Notes: generated by a model not told the origin, from the letters alone. DNA of 64,000 bases from Microbacterium ureisolvens (GCF_015278315.1 NZ_JADIJE010000004.1:310001-374000); one strand, 5' to 3'. Shown: positions 47,826-57,328, counted from the stretch's first letter. A program made the numbers and translations.

Positions 47826-48404
47826 TCACCGGCGCGCGAGTCGCTCGGCGTCCGCCCACGCGCGCTGCGCCGGCGTGAGCGACCCGGAGGCCTTCGCCGC
47901 GGCGGGCGCGCCGCGCCAGGCATGGCAGAGCGCCAGAGCGAGCGCGTCGGCGGCGTCGGCGGGCTTGGGCAGCTCCTCCAGGCGCAGCACGCGCGCCACC
48001 ATCGTCTGCACCTGCCGCTTGTCGGCGTTGCCGTAGCCGGTGATCGCGGCCTTCACCTCGGACGGAGTATGGGTGGCGGCGGCCAGACCCCGCTCGCCGG
48101 CGACGAGCAGTGCGATGCCGCTCGCCTGGGCGGTGCCCATGACCGTCTGTCGGTTGTGCTGCGCGAACACGCGCTCGACGGCCACGACGTCGGGACCGTG
48201 CGCATCCAGGACCGCTCGCAGCCCCGTCGCGATCACCGCGAGCCGCTCCTCGATCGGCGCGCCGGGGTCGGAGCGCACGACGCCGACGTGCACGAGGCTC
48301 GCCGAGCGATCGGGCGCGACGTCGACGACGCCGACGCCGCAGCGCGTCAGACCGGGGTCGATGCCGAGCACGCGCAGCCGACCGCGGGAGGTTCCGGTTG
48401 CCAC
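47826..48404 (-). CDS. ruvC: Crossover junction endonuclease RuvC
   Basis: Holliday junction resolvase. 192 residues: VLGIDPGLTRCG with catalytic Asp16, VAVERVFAQHN (catalytic Glu), HTPSEVKAAITGYGNADKRQVQ and the terminal acidic pair in DAADALALALCHA. GTG start with TAGCGT six nt upstream. The C-terminal extension of about 15 residues is variable in the family. Confidence 0.96.
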   Translation of the reverse strand: MATGTSRGRLRVLGIDPGLTRCGVGVVDVAPDRSASLVHVGVVRSDPGAPIEERLAVIATGLRAVLDAHGPDVVAVERVFAQHNRQTVMGTAQASGIALLVAGERGLAAATHTPSEVKAAITGYGNADKRQVQTMVARVLRLEELPKPADAADALALALCHAWRGAPAAAKASGSLTPAQRAWADAERLARR

Positions 48405-48416
48405 TCCCCCACGCTA
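48405..48416 (-). promoter_or_regulatory. Candidate -10 for leaderless ruvC
   Basis: TAGCGT (48416..48411) + 6 nt + GTG at 48404, between the yebC terminator and ruvC. Confidence 0.45.
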
Positions 48417-48425
48417 GGCGAGGAC

Positions 48426-48467
48426 GACGGATGCCGCGGCCAGGCGCGCCTGGCCGCGGCATCCGTC
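48426..48467 (-). terminator. 42-bp perfect palindrome terminator after yebC
   Basis: Two 21-nt arms beginning GACGGATGCCGCGG and ending with its complement, no spacer, start about 6 nt after the yebC stop. Both arms carry the over-represented ACGGATGCC word. Confidence 0.75.
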
Positions 48468-48472
48468 ATCGA

Positions 48473-49234
48473 TCAGTCTTCGTCGTTCTCGAGCTCGGCC
48501 TGCACGTCGGCGGTGAGGTCGAAGTTGCTGTAGACGTTCTGGACGTCGTCGCTGTCTTCGAGCGCGTCGATGAGGCGGAAGACCTTGCGCGCCGTGTCGG
48601 CGTCGACCTCGACCTTGAGGTTCGGCACGAACTCCACGTCGGCCGACTCGTAGTCGATGCCGGCGTCCTGGAGCGCGGAGCGGACCGTCACGAGGTCGGA
48701 GGCCTCGGTGATCACCTCGAAGCCCTGCGCGTGAGGCTCCACCTCTTCGGCGCCCGCCTCGAGGACGGCGAGCATGACGTCGTCCTCGCTCGTCCCCTCG
48801 CCGCCGACGACGATCACGCCCTTGCGCGTGAAGTTGTAGGCGACGCTGCCGGGGTCGGCCAGGGTCCCGCCGTTGCGGGTGAGCGCGGTGCGCACCTCGG
48901 CCGCCGCGCGGTTCTTGTTGTCGGTCAGACACTCGATCATGAGGGCTACGCCGTTCGGGCCGTAGCCCTCGTACATGATCGAGGAGTACTCGACCGACTC
49001 GCCGCCGATGCCGGCGCCGCGCTTGATCGCGCGGTCGATGTTGTCCTTGGGGACCGACGTCTTCTTCGCCTTGAGGACGGCGTCGAACAGGGTCGGGTTG
49101 CCCTGCAGGTCGGGTCCGCCGAGCTTGGCGGCCACTTCGATGTTCTTGATGAGCTTGGCCCACGACTTCGCACGGCGCGCGTCGATGACGGCCTTCTTGT
49201 GCTTGGTCGTCGCCCACTTGGAATGCCCGGACAT
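48473..49234 (-). CDS. yebC: YebC/PmpR family protein
   Basis: 253 residues starting [21 protein letters not shown], the hallmark of the TACO1/YebC family. Members act as transcriptional regulators or, as shown more recently for YebC proteins, in relieving ribosome stalling at polyproline. [28 protein letters not shown], and [22 protein letters not shown] are present. Typical gene order with ruvC. ATG after CAGGAGGACC. Confidence 0.95.
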   Translation of the reverse strand: MSGHSKWATTKHKKAVIDARRAKSWAKLIKNIEVAAKLGGPDLQGNPTLFDAVLKAKKTSVPKDNIDRAIKRGAGIGGESVEYSSIMYEGYGPNGVALMIECLTDNKNRAAAEVRTALTRNGGTLADPGSVAYNFTRKGVIVVGGEGTSEDDVMLAVLEAGAEEVEPHAQGFEVITEASDLVTVRSALQDAGIDYESADVEFVPNLKVEVDADTARKVFRLIDALEDSDDVQNVYSNFDLTADVQAELENDED

Positions 49235-49295
49235 GGTCCTCCTGAATTCGCGCTCGTCGGGGTGCGGGCGCGGGAACGCCTCGCCCCGACGGACT

Positions 49296-49301
49296 AGTTT
49301 A
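49296..49301 (-). promoter_or_regulatory. Candidate -10 of yebC
   Basis: TAAACT (49301..49296, minus strand), about 60 nt upstream of the yebC ATG in an otherwise GC-rich gap. Confidence 0.45.
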
Positions 49302-49309
49302 TCCCCGAG

Positions 49310-49831
49310 CTAGAGCGCGAACTCGAAGCCGAAGCGCGACGACAGCAGCGCCACGAGGTCGCGCGGCACCTTCGTCAGGTATGCCGGCGCCGGCGCCAGC
49401 GTCTCGGCCGAGCCGATGAAGGGGAAGTACACCGGCCCCTCGGTGAGCTGCTCCACGCGGTCCCGCACCGCGACGATCTCGCCGCCGACGCGCCGCAGAT
49501 TCGGCAGCGTGATCGGCGACGCGAGCCGCAGCGTATCGCTGATCGGCATGCGCCAGTGAGGCAGGTCGTCGCCGCGGCGGTCGCGCTGCTCCTCGCCCAG
49601 GGGTCCGAGCACCCGTCCCCACGCGGCGATGCCGGGAACGGAGAGCGTGCGGTCCCAGACGAACAGGGTGTCGCCGGGCTCGGTGAACCCGACGAGCTCA
49701 TGCGACCACTCGAAGCGGCGGTCGCCCTGGGCCTTCGGGGCCGACAGCGCGTCGCCCACGACGCCGCGCGACGGCGCGATCATCCAGTAGCGCTCCTCGG
49801 GGTGCTCGCGCCACCAGTCGTTGATCGTCAT
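49310..49831 (-). CDS. Hypothetical protein, EVE/PUA-superfamily-like
   Basis: 173 residues. The pattern WMIAPSRG ... FEWSHELVGFTEPGDTLFVWD ... PGIAAWGRVLGP ... resembles the EVE/PUA fold used to bind modified bases, in which a GD-x-v-f-v turn and a G-I-x-x-x-G-x-V strand recur. A short alpha-helical C-terminus follows. The assignment is tentative. TAGATT lies 7 nt before the ATG. It is placed between yebC and pdxT, where other actinobacteria may carry tesB or unrelated genes. Confidence 0.5.
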   Translation of the reverse strand: MTINDWWREHPEERYWMIAPSRGVVGDALSAPKAQGDRRFEWSHELVGFTEPGDTLFVWDRTLSVPGIAAWGRVLGPLGEEQRDRRGDDLPHWRMPISDTLRLASPITLPNLRRVGGEIVAVRDRVEQLTEGPVYFPFIGSAETLAPAPAYLTKVPRDLVALLSSRFGFEFAL

Positions 49832-49838
49832 GGGTCAG

Positions 49839-49844
49839 AATCTA
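49839..49844 (-). promoter_or_regulatory. Candidate -10 for leaderless EVE/PUA-like gene
   Basis: TAGATT (49844..49839) followed by 7 nt and the ATG at 49831. Confidence 0.4.
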
Positions 49845-49867
49845 CCCCGCCACGTCGGCGGACTCCG

Positions 49868-50470
49868 TCAGCGGACGCGCTCGCGCACCATGTCGAGGAA
49901 GAGCGCGTGGAAGCGGTGCTCGCCGGTCACCTCGGGGTGGAATGCGGTGCCGAGCAGCGCGCCGTGGCGCACGGCCACGATCCGTCCGTCGTCCAGGCTC
50001 GCGAGGCGCTCGACACCGTCGCCCGCCTCCTCGACGAGCGGTGCGCGGATGAACACCGCATGCACCGGCGGGTCGTCGAGCACCGGCACGTCGAGGTCGA
50101 CCTCGAACGAGTCGACCTGGCTGCCGAACGCGTTGCGCCGGACGGTGACGTCGAGGCCGCCGAAGGTCTGCTGACCCTCGATGCCGTCGGTGATGCGATC
50201 GGCGAGGAGGATGAGGCCCGCGCACGTGCCGTACACCGGGAGGCCGTCGGCGATCGCCTCGCGGATGGGCTCACGCATGCCGAAGGCTCGCGACAGCTTG
50301 TCGATCACGCTGGACTCGCCGCCGGGCAGCACGAGCCCGTCGACGGTCGCGAGCTCTTCCGGCCGGCGAACGGTCGTCGCGTCGGCGCCGAGGTCCGTGA
50401 GTACGCGCACGTGCTCACGGACGTCTCCCTGCAGCGCCAGCACGCCGACGCGGGGCCGGTCGGTCGTCAC
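49868..50470 (-). CDS. pdxT: Pyridoxal 5'-phosphate synthase glutaminase subunit
   Basis: Class I amidotransferase that supplies ammonia to PdxS. 200 residues: [26 protein letters not shown], catalytic Cys in [12 protein letters not shown], and the His/Glu pair in [18 protein letters not shown] at 50470 overlaps the pdxS stop as GTGA. Confidence 0.96.
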   Translation of the reverse strand: MTTDRPRVGVLALQGDVREHVRVLTDLGADATTVRRPEELATVDGLVLPGGESSVIDKLSRAFGMREPIREAIADGLPVYGTCAGLILLADRITDGIEGQQTFGGLDVTVRRNAFGSQVDSFEVDLDVPVLDDPPVHAVFIRAPLVEEAGDGVERLASLDDGRIVAVRHGALLGTAFHPEVTGEHRFHALFLDMVRERVR

Positions 50471-51360
50471 CAGCCGCGCTCGGCGAGCCGGTGCGGGGCT
50501 GCGAGGTCGCCCACGTTGATGCCGACCATCGCCTCGCCGAGGCCGCGCGACACGTCCGCGATGACCTTCGGGTCGTCGTAGAAGGTCGTCGCCTTGACGA
50601 TGGCTGCTGCCCGCTGGGCGGGGTTGCCGGACTTGAAGATGCCCGACCCGACGAACACGCCGTCCGCGCCGAGCTGCATCATCATGGCCGCGTCGGCGGG
50701 TGTCGCGACGCCGCCGGCGACGAACAGCACGACGGGGAGCTTGCCCGTCTCGGCGATCTCGGCGACCAGCTCGTAGGGCGCCTGCAGCTCCTTGGCCGCG
50801 ACGTACAGCTCGTCCTTGGTCATCGAGCGCAGCACGTTGATCTCGCTGGAGATCTTGCGGATGTGCTTGGTCGCCTCCGACACGTCGCCCGTGCCCGCCT
50901 CGCCCTTGGAGCGGATCATCGCGGCGCCCTCGTTGATGCGGCGCAGCGCCTCGCCGAGGTTGGTCGCACCGCACACGAAGGGAACCGCGAACTTCCACTT
51001 GTCGATGTGGTTGACGTAGTCGGCGGGCGAGAGCACCTCGGACTCGTCGATGTAGTCGACGCCGAGCTCCTGCAGAACCTGCGCCTCGACGAAGTGCCCG
51101 ATGCGGGCCTTCGCCATGACCGGGATGGACACCGACGCGACGATGTCGTCGATGAGATCGGGATCGCTCATGCGGGCGACTCCGCCCTGTGCGCGGATAT
51201 CGGCCGGGACCCGCTCGAGCGCCATGACGGCGACGGCGCCGGCGTCCTCGGCGATCTTCGCCTGATCGGCGGTGACGACGTCCATGATGACGCCGCCCTT
51301 GAGCATCTCGGCGAGTCCGCGCTTGACGCGGTCGGTTCCCGTGTCGGCAGCAGTGGTCAC
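50467..51360 (-). CDS. pdxS: Pyridoxal 5'-phosphate synthase lyase subunit
   Basis: Makes PLP from ribose 5-phosphate, glyceraldehyde 3-phosphate and ammonia. 297 residues from the GTG at 51360, preceded by AAGGGAAAG. Strongly conserved: [41 protein letters not shown] with a catalytic Lys, [27 protein letters not shown] and [20 protein letters not shown]. Divergent from pdxR across a palindrome. Confidence 0.97.
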   Translation of the reverse strand: MTTAADTGTDRVKRGLAEMLKGGVIMDVVTADQAKIAEDAGAVAVMALERVPADIRAQGGVARMSDPDLIDDIVASVSIPVMAKARIGHFVEAQVLQELGVDYIDESEVLSPADYVNHIDKWKFAVPFVCGATNLGEALRRINEGAAMIRSKGEAGTGDVSEATKHIRKISSEINVLRSMTKDELYVAAKELQAPYELVAEIAETGKLPVVLFVAGGVATPADAAMMMQLGADGVFVGSGIFKSGNPAQRAAAIVKATTFYDDPKVIADVSRGLGEAMVGINVGDLAAPHRLAERGW

Positions 51361-51415
51361 GAGCTTTCCCTTCGATCGGCGCGCGGAGCGCAAACGGGTG
51401 AGGACAATGCGGGTA

Positions 51416-51429
51416 TTGGCCTAGGCCAA
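51416..51429. promoter_or_regulatory. Perfect palindrome in the pdxS-pdxR divergent promoter
   Basis: TTGGCCTAGGCCAA, 56 bp from the pdxS start and 60 bp from the pdxR start, in the only AT-containing part of the gap. MocR-type PdxR proteins bind such operators between pdxR and pdxST, so this is a good operator candidate. TAGCAT (51434-51439) could be the pdxR -10; CATTGT (51409..51404) the pdxS -10. Confidence 0.55.
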
Positions 51430-51488
51430 AAGATAGCATGGACCGCGCCCTACACTCGGGCGATGGCGGGGATGTGACGGAGGCTGGA

Positions 51489-52832
51489 ATGGATCTCGAT
51501 ATCAGCGGTCGATCCGCGGCGGAGATCGCCGAGAGCCTTCGCGCGCTCATCGAGCGCGGCGACCTGCATCCCGGCGAAGCGATCCCGCCCGTCCGCGCTC
51601 TCGCCGAGCAGCTCGGGGTCAACCGCAACACCGTGGTGGCCGCGTACCGCCAGCTCGCCCAGGCCGGGGTCATCGTCACGCGCGGGCGCGGCGGTACCCG
51701 CGTCGCCGATCTCTCCCCCGTCGCCCAGGAGGGGTTCGCGGCGGGGAGCGTGCTGCGCGACGTCGGCACCGGCAACCCGGATCCCGAGCGGATCCCCGAT
51801 CCGTCCTTCGCGCTGGCCGGCATGGCAGGACGCCCGGTGCTGTACGGCGAGCCTGTGATCGACCCGGGCCTGGAGGCCTGGGCGCGCGAATGGATGCGCG
51901 CGGACCTCGCGCCCGAAGCCGATATGCGCCTCACGATCACGAGCGGCGCCGCGGACGCCGTCGAGCGGCTGCTCGCGCAGGCGCTCACCCGCGACGACGC
52001 GGTCGCGCTCGAGGATCCGTGCTTCCTGACGAGCATCCACACCGTGCGCATCGGCGGCTACCGCCCGGTGCCCGTGCCGGTAGACGACGAGGGAATGACG
52101 GTCGCCGGACTGCGTGCCGCGCTCGAACTCGGCGTGCGCGCGGTCGTCCACACGCCCCGCGCGCAGAATCCCACGGGCGCCAGCCTCTCGGCGCGGCGAG
52201 CGGCAGAGCTCCGCGACGTGCTGCGCGAGCATCCGTACGTCCTCGTCATCGAGGACGACCACTTCTCCCTGTTGTCGCAGCGGCCGTTCCACTCGCTCAT
52301 CGGCCCGGACCACCGGCGATGGGCATTGGTGAGGTCGGTCTCGAAGTTCCTCGGTCCCGACATGTGCCTCGCGGTGACCGCATCCGATCCCGAGACCGCC
52401 GAGCGGCTCGCGATGCGTCTCACCCCCGGCACGACCTGGGTGAGCCACCTGCTGCAGCGGCTCACCCACGCGCTGGTGACGGATGCCGGGACCATGGCGG
52501 CGATCGACCGCGCCGGCGCCCACTACGCCGAGCGCAATGCGGCGTTCGTCGATCTGCTCACGACCGCGGGCATCCCGGCCGACGCCGGCGACGGGCTGAA
52601 TCTGTGGATCGCGCTCCCGGTACCCGCGCGGGCGGTGTCGGAGCAGCTGATGCGGCGAGGGTGGCTCGCCCGCCCCGGCGACGAGTTCGTGCTCGGTGAC
52701 GACCGTGCGTCGGACCGGCTGCGTCTGACCGTGCACGACCTCGACGACGCCGATGCCCAGCGACTGGCCGCCGATGTGGCCGCCGCGGTGCGCGCCGCCG
52801 GTGGACGGCTCGCCACGCGGGAAGTGGCATGA
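51489..52832 (+). CDS. pdxR: MocR-family (PdxR-like) transcriptional regulator
   Basis: 447 residues. N-terminal GntR winged helix ([44 protein letters not shown]), then a fold-type I aminotransferase-like domain. The PLP Lys is in [14 protein letters not shown] (about residue 285), with TPRAQNPTG and VIEDDHF typical of the family. ATG follows GGAGGCTGGA. Divergent from pdxST and followed by a pyridoxal kinase gene 7 bp downstream, which supports a vitamin B6 role; PLP is the expected effector. Confidence 0.88.
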   Translation: MDLDISGRSAAEIAESLRALIERGDLHPGEAIPPVRALAEQLGVNRNTVVAAYRQLAQAGVIVTRGRGGTRVADLSPVAQEGFAAGSVLRDVGTGNPDPERIPDPSFALAGMAGRPVLYGEPVIDPGLEAWAREWMRADLAPEADMRLTITSGAADAVERLLAQALTRDDAVALEDPCFLTSIHTVRIGGYRPVPVPVDDEGMTVAGLRAALELGVRAVVHTPRAQNPTGASLSARRAAELRDVLREHPYVLVIEDDHFSLLSQRPFHSLIGPDHRRWALVRSVSKFLGPDMCLAVTASDPETAERLAMRLTPGTTWVSHLLQRLTHALVTDAGTMAAIDRAGAHYAERNAAFVDLLTTAGIPADAGDGLNLWIALPVPARAVSEQLMRRGWLARPGDEFVLGDDRASDRLRLTVHDLDDADAQRLAADVAAAVRAAGGRLATREVA

Positions 52833-52839
52833 TCGAGCG

Positions 52840-53691
52840 GTGAAGATCCTCTCGATCCAGTCCGCGGTCGCCTACGGTCACGTCGGCAACTCCGCCGCCG
52901 TCTTCCCGCTTCAGCGCATCGGCGTCGAGGTCATGCCGGTCTACACGGTGAACTTCTCCAACCACACCGGCTACGGCGCCTGGCGCGGCCCGCTCATCGA
53001 CCCGGACGACGTCCGCGACGTGATCACGGGCATCGAGGAGCGCGGCGTCTTCCCGCAGGTCGACGTCGTGCTCTCGGGGTACCAGGGCGGCGAGGGCATC
53101 GCCGACGTGATCCTCGAGGCCGTGGCCAAGGTCAAGCAGGCCAATCCCTCGGCGGTGTACGCGTGCGACCCGGTCATGGGCAACGCGAAGTCGGGCTGCT
53201 TCGTCGCCCCGGCGATCCCGGTGCTGCTGCGCGATCGTGTGGTGCCCGCAGCCGACATCATCACCCCGAACCAGTTCGAGCTCGGCTTCCTCACCGAGAC
53301 CGATCCAGCCGACCTCGAGTCCACACTCGCCTCGGCGGACCTCGCCCGCGACATGGGTCCCCGCACCGTGCTCGTGACAAGCGTGGAGCGGCCCGACCGC
53401 CCCGAGGGCACGATCGAGATGCTCGCGGTGACGGACGACGGCGCCTGGATGGTGCAGACCCCGCACATCCCGATGAAGGCGAACGGCTCGGGCGACGTCA
53501 CGGCGGCCCTCTTCACCGCCCATTACCGTCGCACGGGCGACGCGGCCGACGCCCTCGCGCGCACGACGTCGAGCGTGTACGACCTGCTCGAGCGCACCCA
53601 CGCGTCGGGCGAGCGCGAGCTGCAGCTCGTCGAGTCGCAGGAGGCCTACGCTCACCCGCGCCTGCAGTTCGACGTCACCCGGGTGCGCTGA
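52840..53691 (+). CDS. pdxY: Pyridoxal kinase
   Basis: Salvage phosphorylation of pyridoxal. 283 residues of the ribokinase superfamily: ILSIQSAVAYGHVGNSAAVFPLQ, TVNFSNHTGYGAWRG, SGYQGG, CDPVMGNAKSGCF, ITPNQFELGFLT and the catalytic NGSGDVTAALF near the C-terminus (GSGD in place of the common GTGD). GTG start 7 bp after pdxR, so probably cotranscribed. Confidence 0.93.
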   Translation: MKILSIQSAVAYGHVGNSAAVFPLQRIGVEVMPVYTVNFSNHTGYGAWRGPLIDPDDVRDVITGIEERGVFPQVDVVLSGYQGGEGIADVILEAVAKVKQANPSAVYACDPVMGNAKSGCFVAPAIPVLLRDRVVPAADIITPNQFELGFLTETDPADLESTLASADLARDMGPRTVLVTSVERPDRPEGTIEMLAVTDDGAWMVQTPHIPMKANGSGDVTAALFTAHYRRTGDAADALARTTSSVYDLLERTHASGERELQLVESQEAYAHPRLQFDVTRVR

Positions 53692-53705
53692 ACCGGACGC
53701 TGTCG

Positions 53706-53733
53706 GATGACGGATGCCGCGGCATCCGTCATC
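53706..53733. terminator. 28-bp perfect palindrome between convergent pdxY and HIT gene
   Basis: GATGACGGATGCCG and its exact complement without spacer, 15 bp after the pdxY stop and 7 bp from the HIT-protein stop. It probably ends transcription in both directions. Each arm contains ACGGATGCC. Confidence 0.75.
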
Positions 53734-53739
53734 ACCGCG

Positions 53740-54387
53740 TCAGGCGTTCCAGGCGTCGAAGACGACCCGCCGCACGTCGCCGAGCAGCTGCGGCAGAGCC
53801 TTCGTCTTGGCGATGATCGGGAAGAAGTTCGCGTCCGAGCCCCACCGCGGCACGATGTGCTGGTGAAGATGCTCGTCGACGCCGGCTCCCGCCACGTGCC
53901 CCTGATTCATGCCGATGTTGAAGCCGTCGCAGCGCGAGACCTGACGGAGGACGCGCATGCCCTGCTGCGTGAGCAGGCCGATCTCGGCGACCTCGTCGTC
54001 GGTCGCCTGGTCGTACGTCGCGATGTGGCGGTACGGGCAGACCAGCAGGTGGCCGGAGTTGTACGGGAACAGGTTCAGCAGCGCATAGGCGGTGCGCCCC
54101 CGGAAGACGATGAGGCCTTCCTCGTCGGACTTGCGCGGCGCCTCGCAGAACGGGCACTCCTTGCGCAGCACCTCGGGACCCGCCTGGATGTACGCCATGC
54201 GGTGCGGGGTCCACAAGCGCTGGAACTCGTCGGGCACCCCCGGCAGCGTCGCGGCGTCGACGAGGGCGGAGTCGGCAGCGGTCTCCGCCGTGCCCTGCCC
54301 GCCCTCGTCCGGAGTCACGCGCCCTTCGACAGGCTCAGGAACCGCGACTTCGCGGTCGCGACTCCCCGCAAGCGGGTGGTCGCTCAC
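53740..54387 (-). CDS. HIT-domain nucleotide hydrolase
   Basis: 215 residues. Zinc motif CPFCEAP (about 85), then [45 protein letters not shown] with the HxHxH catalytic triad (HLHQH). It resembles the AP4A phosphorylase-like HIT protein that follows thrS in actinobacteria. GTG start overlaps the thrS stop as GTGA. The first 55 residues are a poorly conserved extension that includes VPEPVEGRV, encoded by the dispersed repeat at 54322. Confidence 0.9.
   Translation of the reverse strand: MSDHPLAGSRDREVAVPEPVEGRVTPDEGGQGTAETAADSALVDAATLPGVPDEFQRLWTPHRMAYIQAGPEVLRKECPFCEAPRKSDEEGLIVFRGRTAYALLNLFPYNSGHLLVCPYRHIATYDQATDDEVAEIGLLTQQGMRVLRQVSRCDGFNIGMNQGHVAGAGVDEHLHQHIVPRWGSDANFFPIIAKTKALPQLLGDVRRVVFDAWNA
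54322..54343. repeat. Dispersed CCTTCGACAGGCTCAGG repeat inside the HIT gene
   Basis: CCCTTCGACAGGCTCAGGAA matches a short repeat widespread in high-GC genomes. Here it is in frame and codes for PEPVEG in the N-terminal extension. Compare 25018-25042. Confidence 0.55.
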
Positions 54388-56378
54388 GCGAAGTCCTCCG
54401 CGGTGTTCACCAGCGCGTGAGAGGCGATCGCCTCTCGCACGCGGCGCACGGCGTCGGCGATCGGCACGCCGTTCTCCTGCGAGCCGTCGCGGAAGCGGAA
54501 CGACACCGTGCCGGCTGCCTGGTCCTGCGCGCCCGCGATGAGCTGCAGCGGCACCTTCTGGGTGGTGTGCGTGCGGATCTTCTTCTGCATGCGGTCGTCG
54601 GAGTGGTCGAGCTCTGCGCGCACACCCTCCGCCTTCAGCTGGTCGATGACCTCGCCCAGGTAGTCCGCGAAGTCCTCCGCGACGGGGATGCCGACAACCT
54701 GCACCGGCGACAGCCAGACCGGGAACGCCCCCGCGTAGTGCTCGAGCAGGATCGCGAAGAACCGCTCGATCGAGCCGAAGAGCGCGCGGTGGATCATGAT
54801 CGGCCGCTTCTTCTGGCCGTCGCGGTCGGTGTACTCGAGCTCGAAGCGCTCGGGCAGGTTCGGATCGACCTGCACGGTGGACAGCTGCCAGGTGCGGCCG
54901 ATGGCGTCGCGGGTCTTCAGGTCGATCTTCGGGCCGTAGAACGCCGCCTCTCCGGGAACCTCGGTCAGCTTCAGGCCGCTGGCGACCGCGACGTTGCGCA
55001 GCGCGTCGGTGGAGTACTCCCAGAACTCGTCGGAGCCGATCCACTTGTCCTTCTCGTCGTCGCGCATCGAGAGCTCCAGCTCGAAGTCGTCCAGCCCGAA
55101 GTCGCGCAGCATCGAGATCACGAACTCGAGGACGCGGGTCGCCTCCTCCTCCAGCTGCTCGGGCGTGACGAACAGATGCGAGTCGTCCTGGGTGAAGCCG
55201 CGCACGCGGGTGAGGCCGTGCAGCGCCCCCGAGAGCTCGTTGCGGTAGACGGTGCCGTTCTCGGCGAGCCGTATCGGCAGGTCGCGGTAGCTGCGCGCGC
55301 GCTCCTTGTAGATGAGGATGTGCATCGGGCAGTTCATCGGCTTCAGGTAGTAGTCCTGGCCGTGCTTGACGATCTCGCCGTGCTCGTCGCGCTCCTCGTC
55401 CATCACGATCGGCGGGAACATGCCCTCCTTGTACGTGACGAGGTGGTTCGAAGTGAGGAACAGGTCCTCCTTCGAGATGTGCGGCGTGTACACGTAGGTG
55501 TAGCCGCCCGCGATGTGGCGGCGACGCGCGTGCTGCTCCATCTCGCCGCGGACGATGCCGCCGCGGGGATGCCACACCGACAGGCCGGAGCCGATCTCGT
55601 CGGGGAAGGAGAAGAGGTCGAGGTCCTTGCCGAGCTTGCGGTGGTCGCGCTTGGCCGCCTCCTCGAGACGGGTCTGGTACGCGCGCAGCTCGTCCTTGGT
55701 CGGCCAGGCGGTGCCGTAGATCCGCTGGAGCTGCGGGTTCTTCTCGCTGCCCCGCCAGTAGGCGCCGGCGATCCGCTGCAGCGCCCAGCCGTTGCCGATC
55801 ATGCGGGTGTTGGGCAGGTGTGGCCCGCGGCAGAGGTCCTTCCAGACCGTCTGACCGTCGCGGTCGACGTTGTCGTAGATGGTCAGCTCGCCGGCGCCGA
55901 CCTCGACCGAGGCGCCCTCGGTCTTCTCGGCTCCCGCGCCCTTCAGCCCGATGAGCTCGAGCTTGAAGGGCTCGTCGACGAGCTCGACGCGCGCCTCCTC
56001 GTCGGTCACCACGCGGCGGACGAAGCGCTGGCCCTCGCGGATGATGCGGGCCATCTCCTTGTCGATGGCCTTGAGGTCCTCGGGCGTGAACGGGTGCTCG
56101 ACGCCGAAGTCGTAGTAGAAGCCGTCGGTGATGGGCGGGCCGATGCCGAGGTTCGCCTGCGGGTTGATGCGCTGGACGGCCTGGGCGAGCACGTGCGCCG
56201 TGGAGTGGCGCAGGATCGCGAGCCCGTCGGGGCTGTCGATGGTGACGGGCTCGACGGCATCCGTCTCCTCCACCACCGTCGCGAGGTCCTTTAGTTCGCC
56301 GTTCACGCGAAGCGCGACCACGGAGCGGTCGGGGAACAGGGCGAAGCCGTCGGCGGGATAGGGCACAGCGTCAGTCAC
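54384..56378 (-). CDS. thrS: Threonyl-tRNA synthetase
   Basis: Class II synthetase, 664 residues. TGS-like N-terminus ([17 protein letters not shown]), editing domain with [12 protein letters not shown] and [14 protein letters not shown], catalytic core with [14 protein letters not shown] (zinc Cys), [16 protein letters not shown] and [32 protein letters not shown], then the anticodon-binding domain. GTG at 56378 preceded by CCAGGAGAG. No T-box is seen in the short leader. Overlaps the HIT gene by GTGA. Confidence 0.97.
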   Translation of the reverse strand: MTDAVPYPADGFALFPDRSVVALRVNGELKDLATVVEETDAVEPVTIDSPDGLAILRHSTAHVLAQAVQRINPQANLGIGPPITDGFYYDFGVEHPFTPEDLKAIDKEMARIIREGQRFVRRVVTDEEARVELVDEPFKLELIGLKGAGAEKTEGASVEVGAGELTIYDNVDRDGQTVWKDLCRGPHLPNTRMIGNGWALQRIAGAYWRGSEKNPQLQRIYGTAWPTKDELRAYQTRLEEAAKRDHRKLGKDLDLFSFPDEIGSGLSVWHPRGGIVRGEMEQHARRRHIAGGYTYVYTPHISKEDLFLTSNHLVTYKEGMFPPIVMDEERDEHGEIVKHGQDYYLKPMNCPMHILIYKERARSYRDLPIRLAENGTVYRNELSGALHGLTRVRGFTQDDSHLFVTPEQLEEEATRVLEFVISMLRDFGLDDFELELSMRDDEKDKWIGSDEFWEYSTDALRNVAVASGLKLTEVPGEAAFYGPKIDLKTRDAIGRTWQLSTVQVDPNLPERFELEYTDRDGQKKRPIMIHRALFGSIERFFAILLEHYAGAFPVWLSPVQVVGIPVAEDFADYLGEVIDQLKAEGVRAELDHSDDRMQKKIRTHTTQKVPLQLIAGAQDQAAGTVSFRFRDGSQENGVPIADAVRRVREAIASHALVNTAEDFA

Positions 56379-56407
56379 GGAAACTCTCCTGGGAATGGCT
56401 CGGATCA

Positions 56408-56413
56408 AGGCTA
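56408..56413 (-). promoter_or_regulatory. Candidate -10 of thrS-HIT
   Basis: TAGCCT (56413..56408, minus strand); would give a leader of about 22 nt that contains the AGGAG Shine-Dalgarno. Confidence 0.4.
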
Positions 56414-56414
56414 C

Positions 56415-57278
56415 TCAGCTTCGGGCGCGCGACGCGCCCCGCCCGCTCAGGCGTCGAGCGTTCGCGTGTCGGTCTTGTATGCCGCAGCGGCGGTCGACCA
56501 GACGAGTTCCATCCTCCGAGTCTAGCCGGGGGGATCGTTCGTGCCCGGTATCGGGGTTGCTCCGTGCAGAGTCCGCCCCGACTCGCGGGGGCCCCGGGCG
56601 CTCGACGGTCACGTCGGCACCGAGGTGCTTCAGCGCCTCGCGGCGCGACAGCGGACTCAGCGGGCGGTGCGCGACGTACTCCCTCACCCATCCGGGTGCG
56701 ATCCGGGCGTACTCGCGCAGAGCCCAGCCGATGGCCTTGCGGATGAAGAACTCGCGGTCGGCGATGTTGGGCTCGATGGTGTCGACGAGAACCGCCCGAT
56801 CCGCACGGATGCCGCGGCCCAGCTGCGACAGGATCGCGATGCGCCTGATCCACATGTCGTGGGCGCGGGCCCACGCGTGGACGAGCGCGACCGTCGCCTC
56901 GGGGTGGGCGTCGTGCAGATCGGCGAGGCGGTGCGCGAGTTCGTCGGTGTAGTCCCACCACTGACCGGTGTGCACCATGTGCTCGATGACCGGAACGAGC
57001 GACGGTTCGCCGCGGAGGGGCCGGGCCAGCAGCGCCATCGCCGCGTACCGCTCCTCGCGGTGGCCCGCGGCATCCCACAGCTGGAGAGCCGTCTCGCGAA
57101 GGGCGGCGGCATCCGTCGTCCCCTTGGCGGCGTGCGTGGCGATCCTGCGCGCCTCCGGCACCCTCACCCCGAGGAACGGCATGGACGACTTCATGTACGC
57201 CTGCTGGCCGGCGGCCCGCGACGGATCGGCGGCGGCGCGCAGGCGATCCCGGATGTCACCGGCGAGCGCTGTGCTCAT
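56415..57278 (-). CDS. DNA alkylation repair protein (AlkD-like HEAT-repeat glycosylase)
   Basis: 287 residues. The first 220 or so are alpha-helical HEAT-like repeats with PFLGVRVPEARRIA, YAAMALLARPL, QWWDYTDELAHRLADL and the conserved DREFFIRKAIGWALREYARIAPGWVREYV (the aromatic/acidic active-site region). After SRREALKHLG, where most homologues end, there is a tail of about 60 residues rich in Arg/Ser/Pro without family resemblance. That tail may be read-through of the 3' region after an altered stop or frameshift. TAGCGT lies 7 nt before the ATG. Confidence 0.85.
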   Translation of the reverse strand: MSTALAGDIRDRLRAAADPSRAAGQQAYMKSSMPFLGVRVPEARRIATHAAKGTTDAAALRETALQLWDAAGHREERYAAMALLARPLRGEPSLVPVIEHMVHTGQWWDYTDELAHRLADLHDAHPEATVALVHAWARAHDMWIRRIAILSQLGRGIRADRAVLVDTIEPNIADREFFIRKAIGWALREYARIAPGWVREYVAHRPLSPLSRREALKHLGADVTVERPGPPRVGADSARSNPDTGHERSPRLDSEDGTRLVDRRCGIQDRHANARRLSGRGASRARS

Positions 57279-57284
57279 GCCCGA

Positions 57285-57291
57285 CACGCTA
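57285..57291 (-). promoter_or_regulatory. Candidate -10 for the leaderless alkylation repair gene
   Basis: TAGCGT with 7 nt (GTCGGGC) before the ATG at 57278. A GTG three codons upstream overlaps it, so the exact start is open. Confidence 0.35.
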
Positions 57292-57322
57292 GCGGTCCGC
57301 CGTGGAACGCACCGGGTCGACG

Positions 57323-57328
57323 TAGGGT
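57323..57328 (+). promoter_or_regulatory. Candidate -10 for the KTSC gene
   Basis: TAGGGT followed by 7 nt (CGAGGGG) and ATG at 57336. The GAGGGG could also act as Shine-Dalgarno, so leaderless expression is uncertain. Confidence 0.35.

Noticed and set aside
53692..53740. Mobile-element end suggested by the GATGACGGATGCC palindrome
   Set aside because: No transposase or target duplication; better explained as a bidirectional terminator built from the over-represented word.
56379..56414. T-box leader for thrS (and alaS)
   Set aside because: Leaders are too short (about 22 nt for thrS) or low-complexity (alaS), without T-box sequence or specifier loop.
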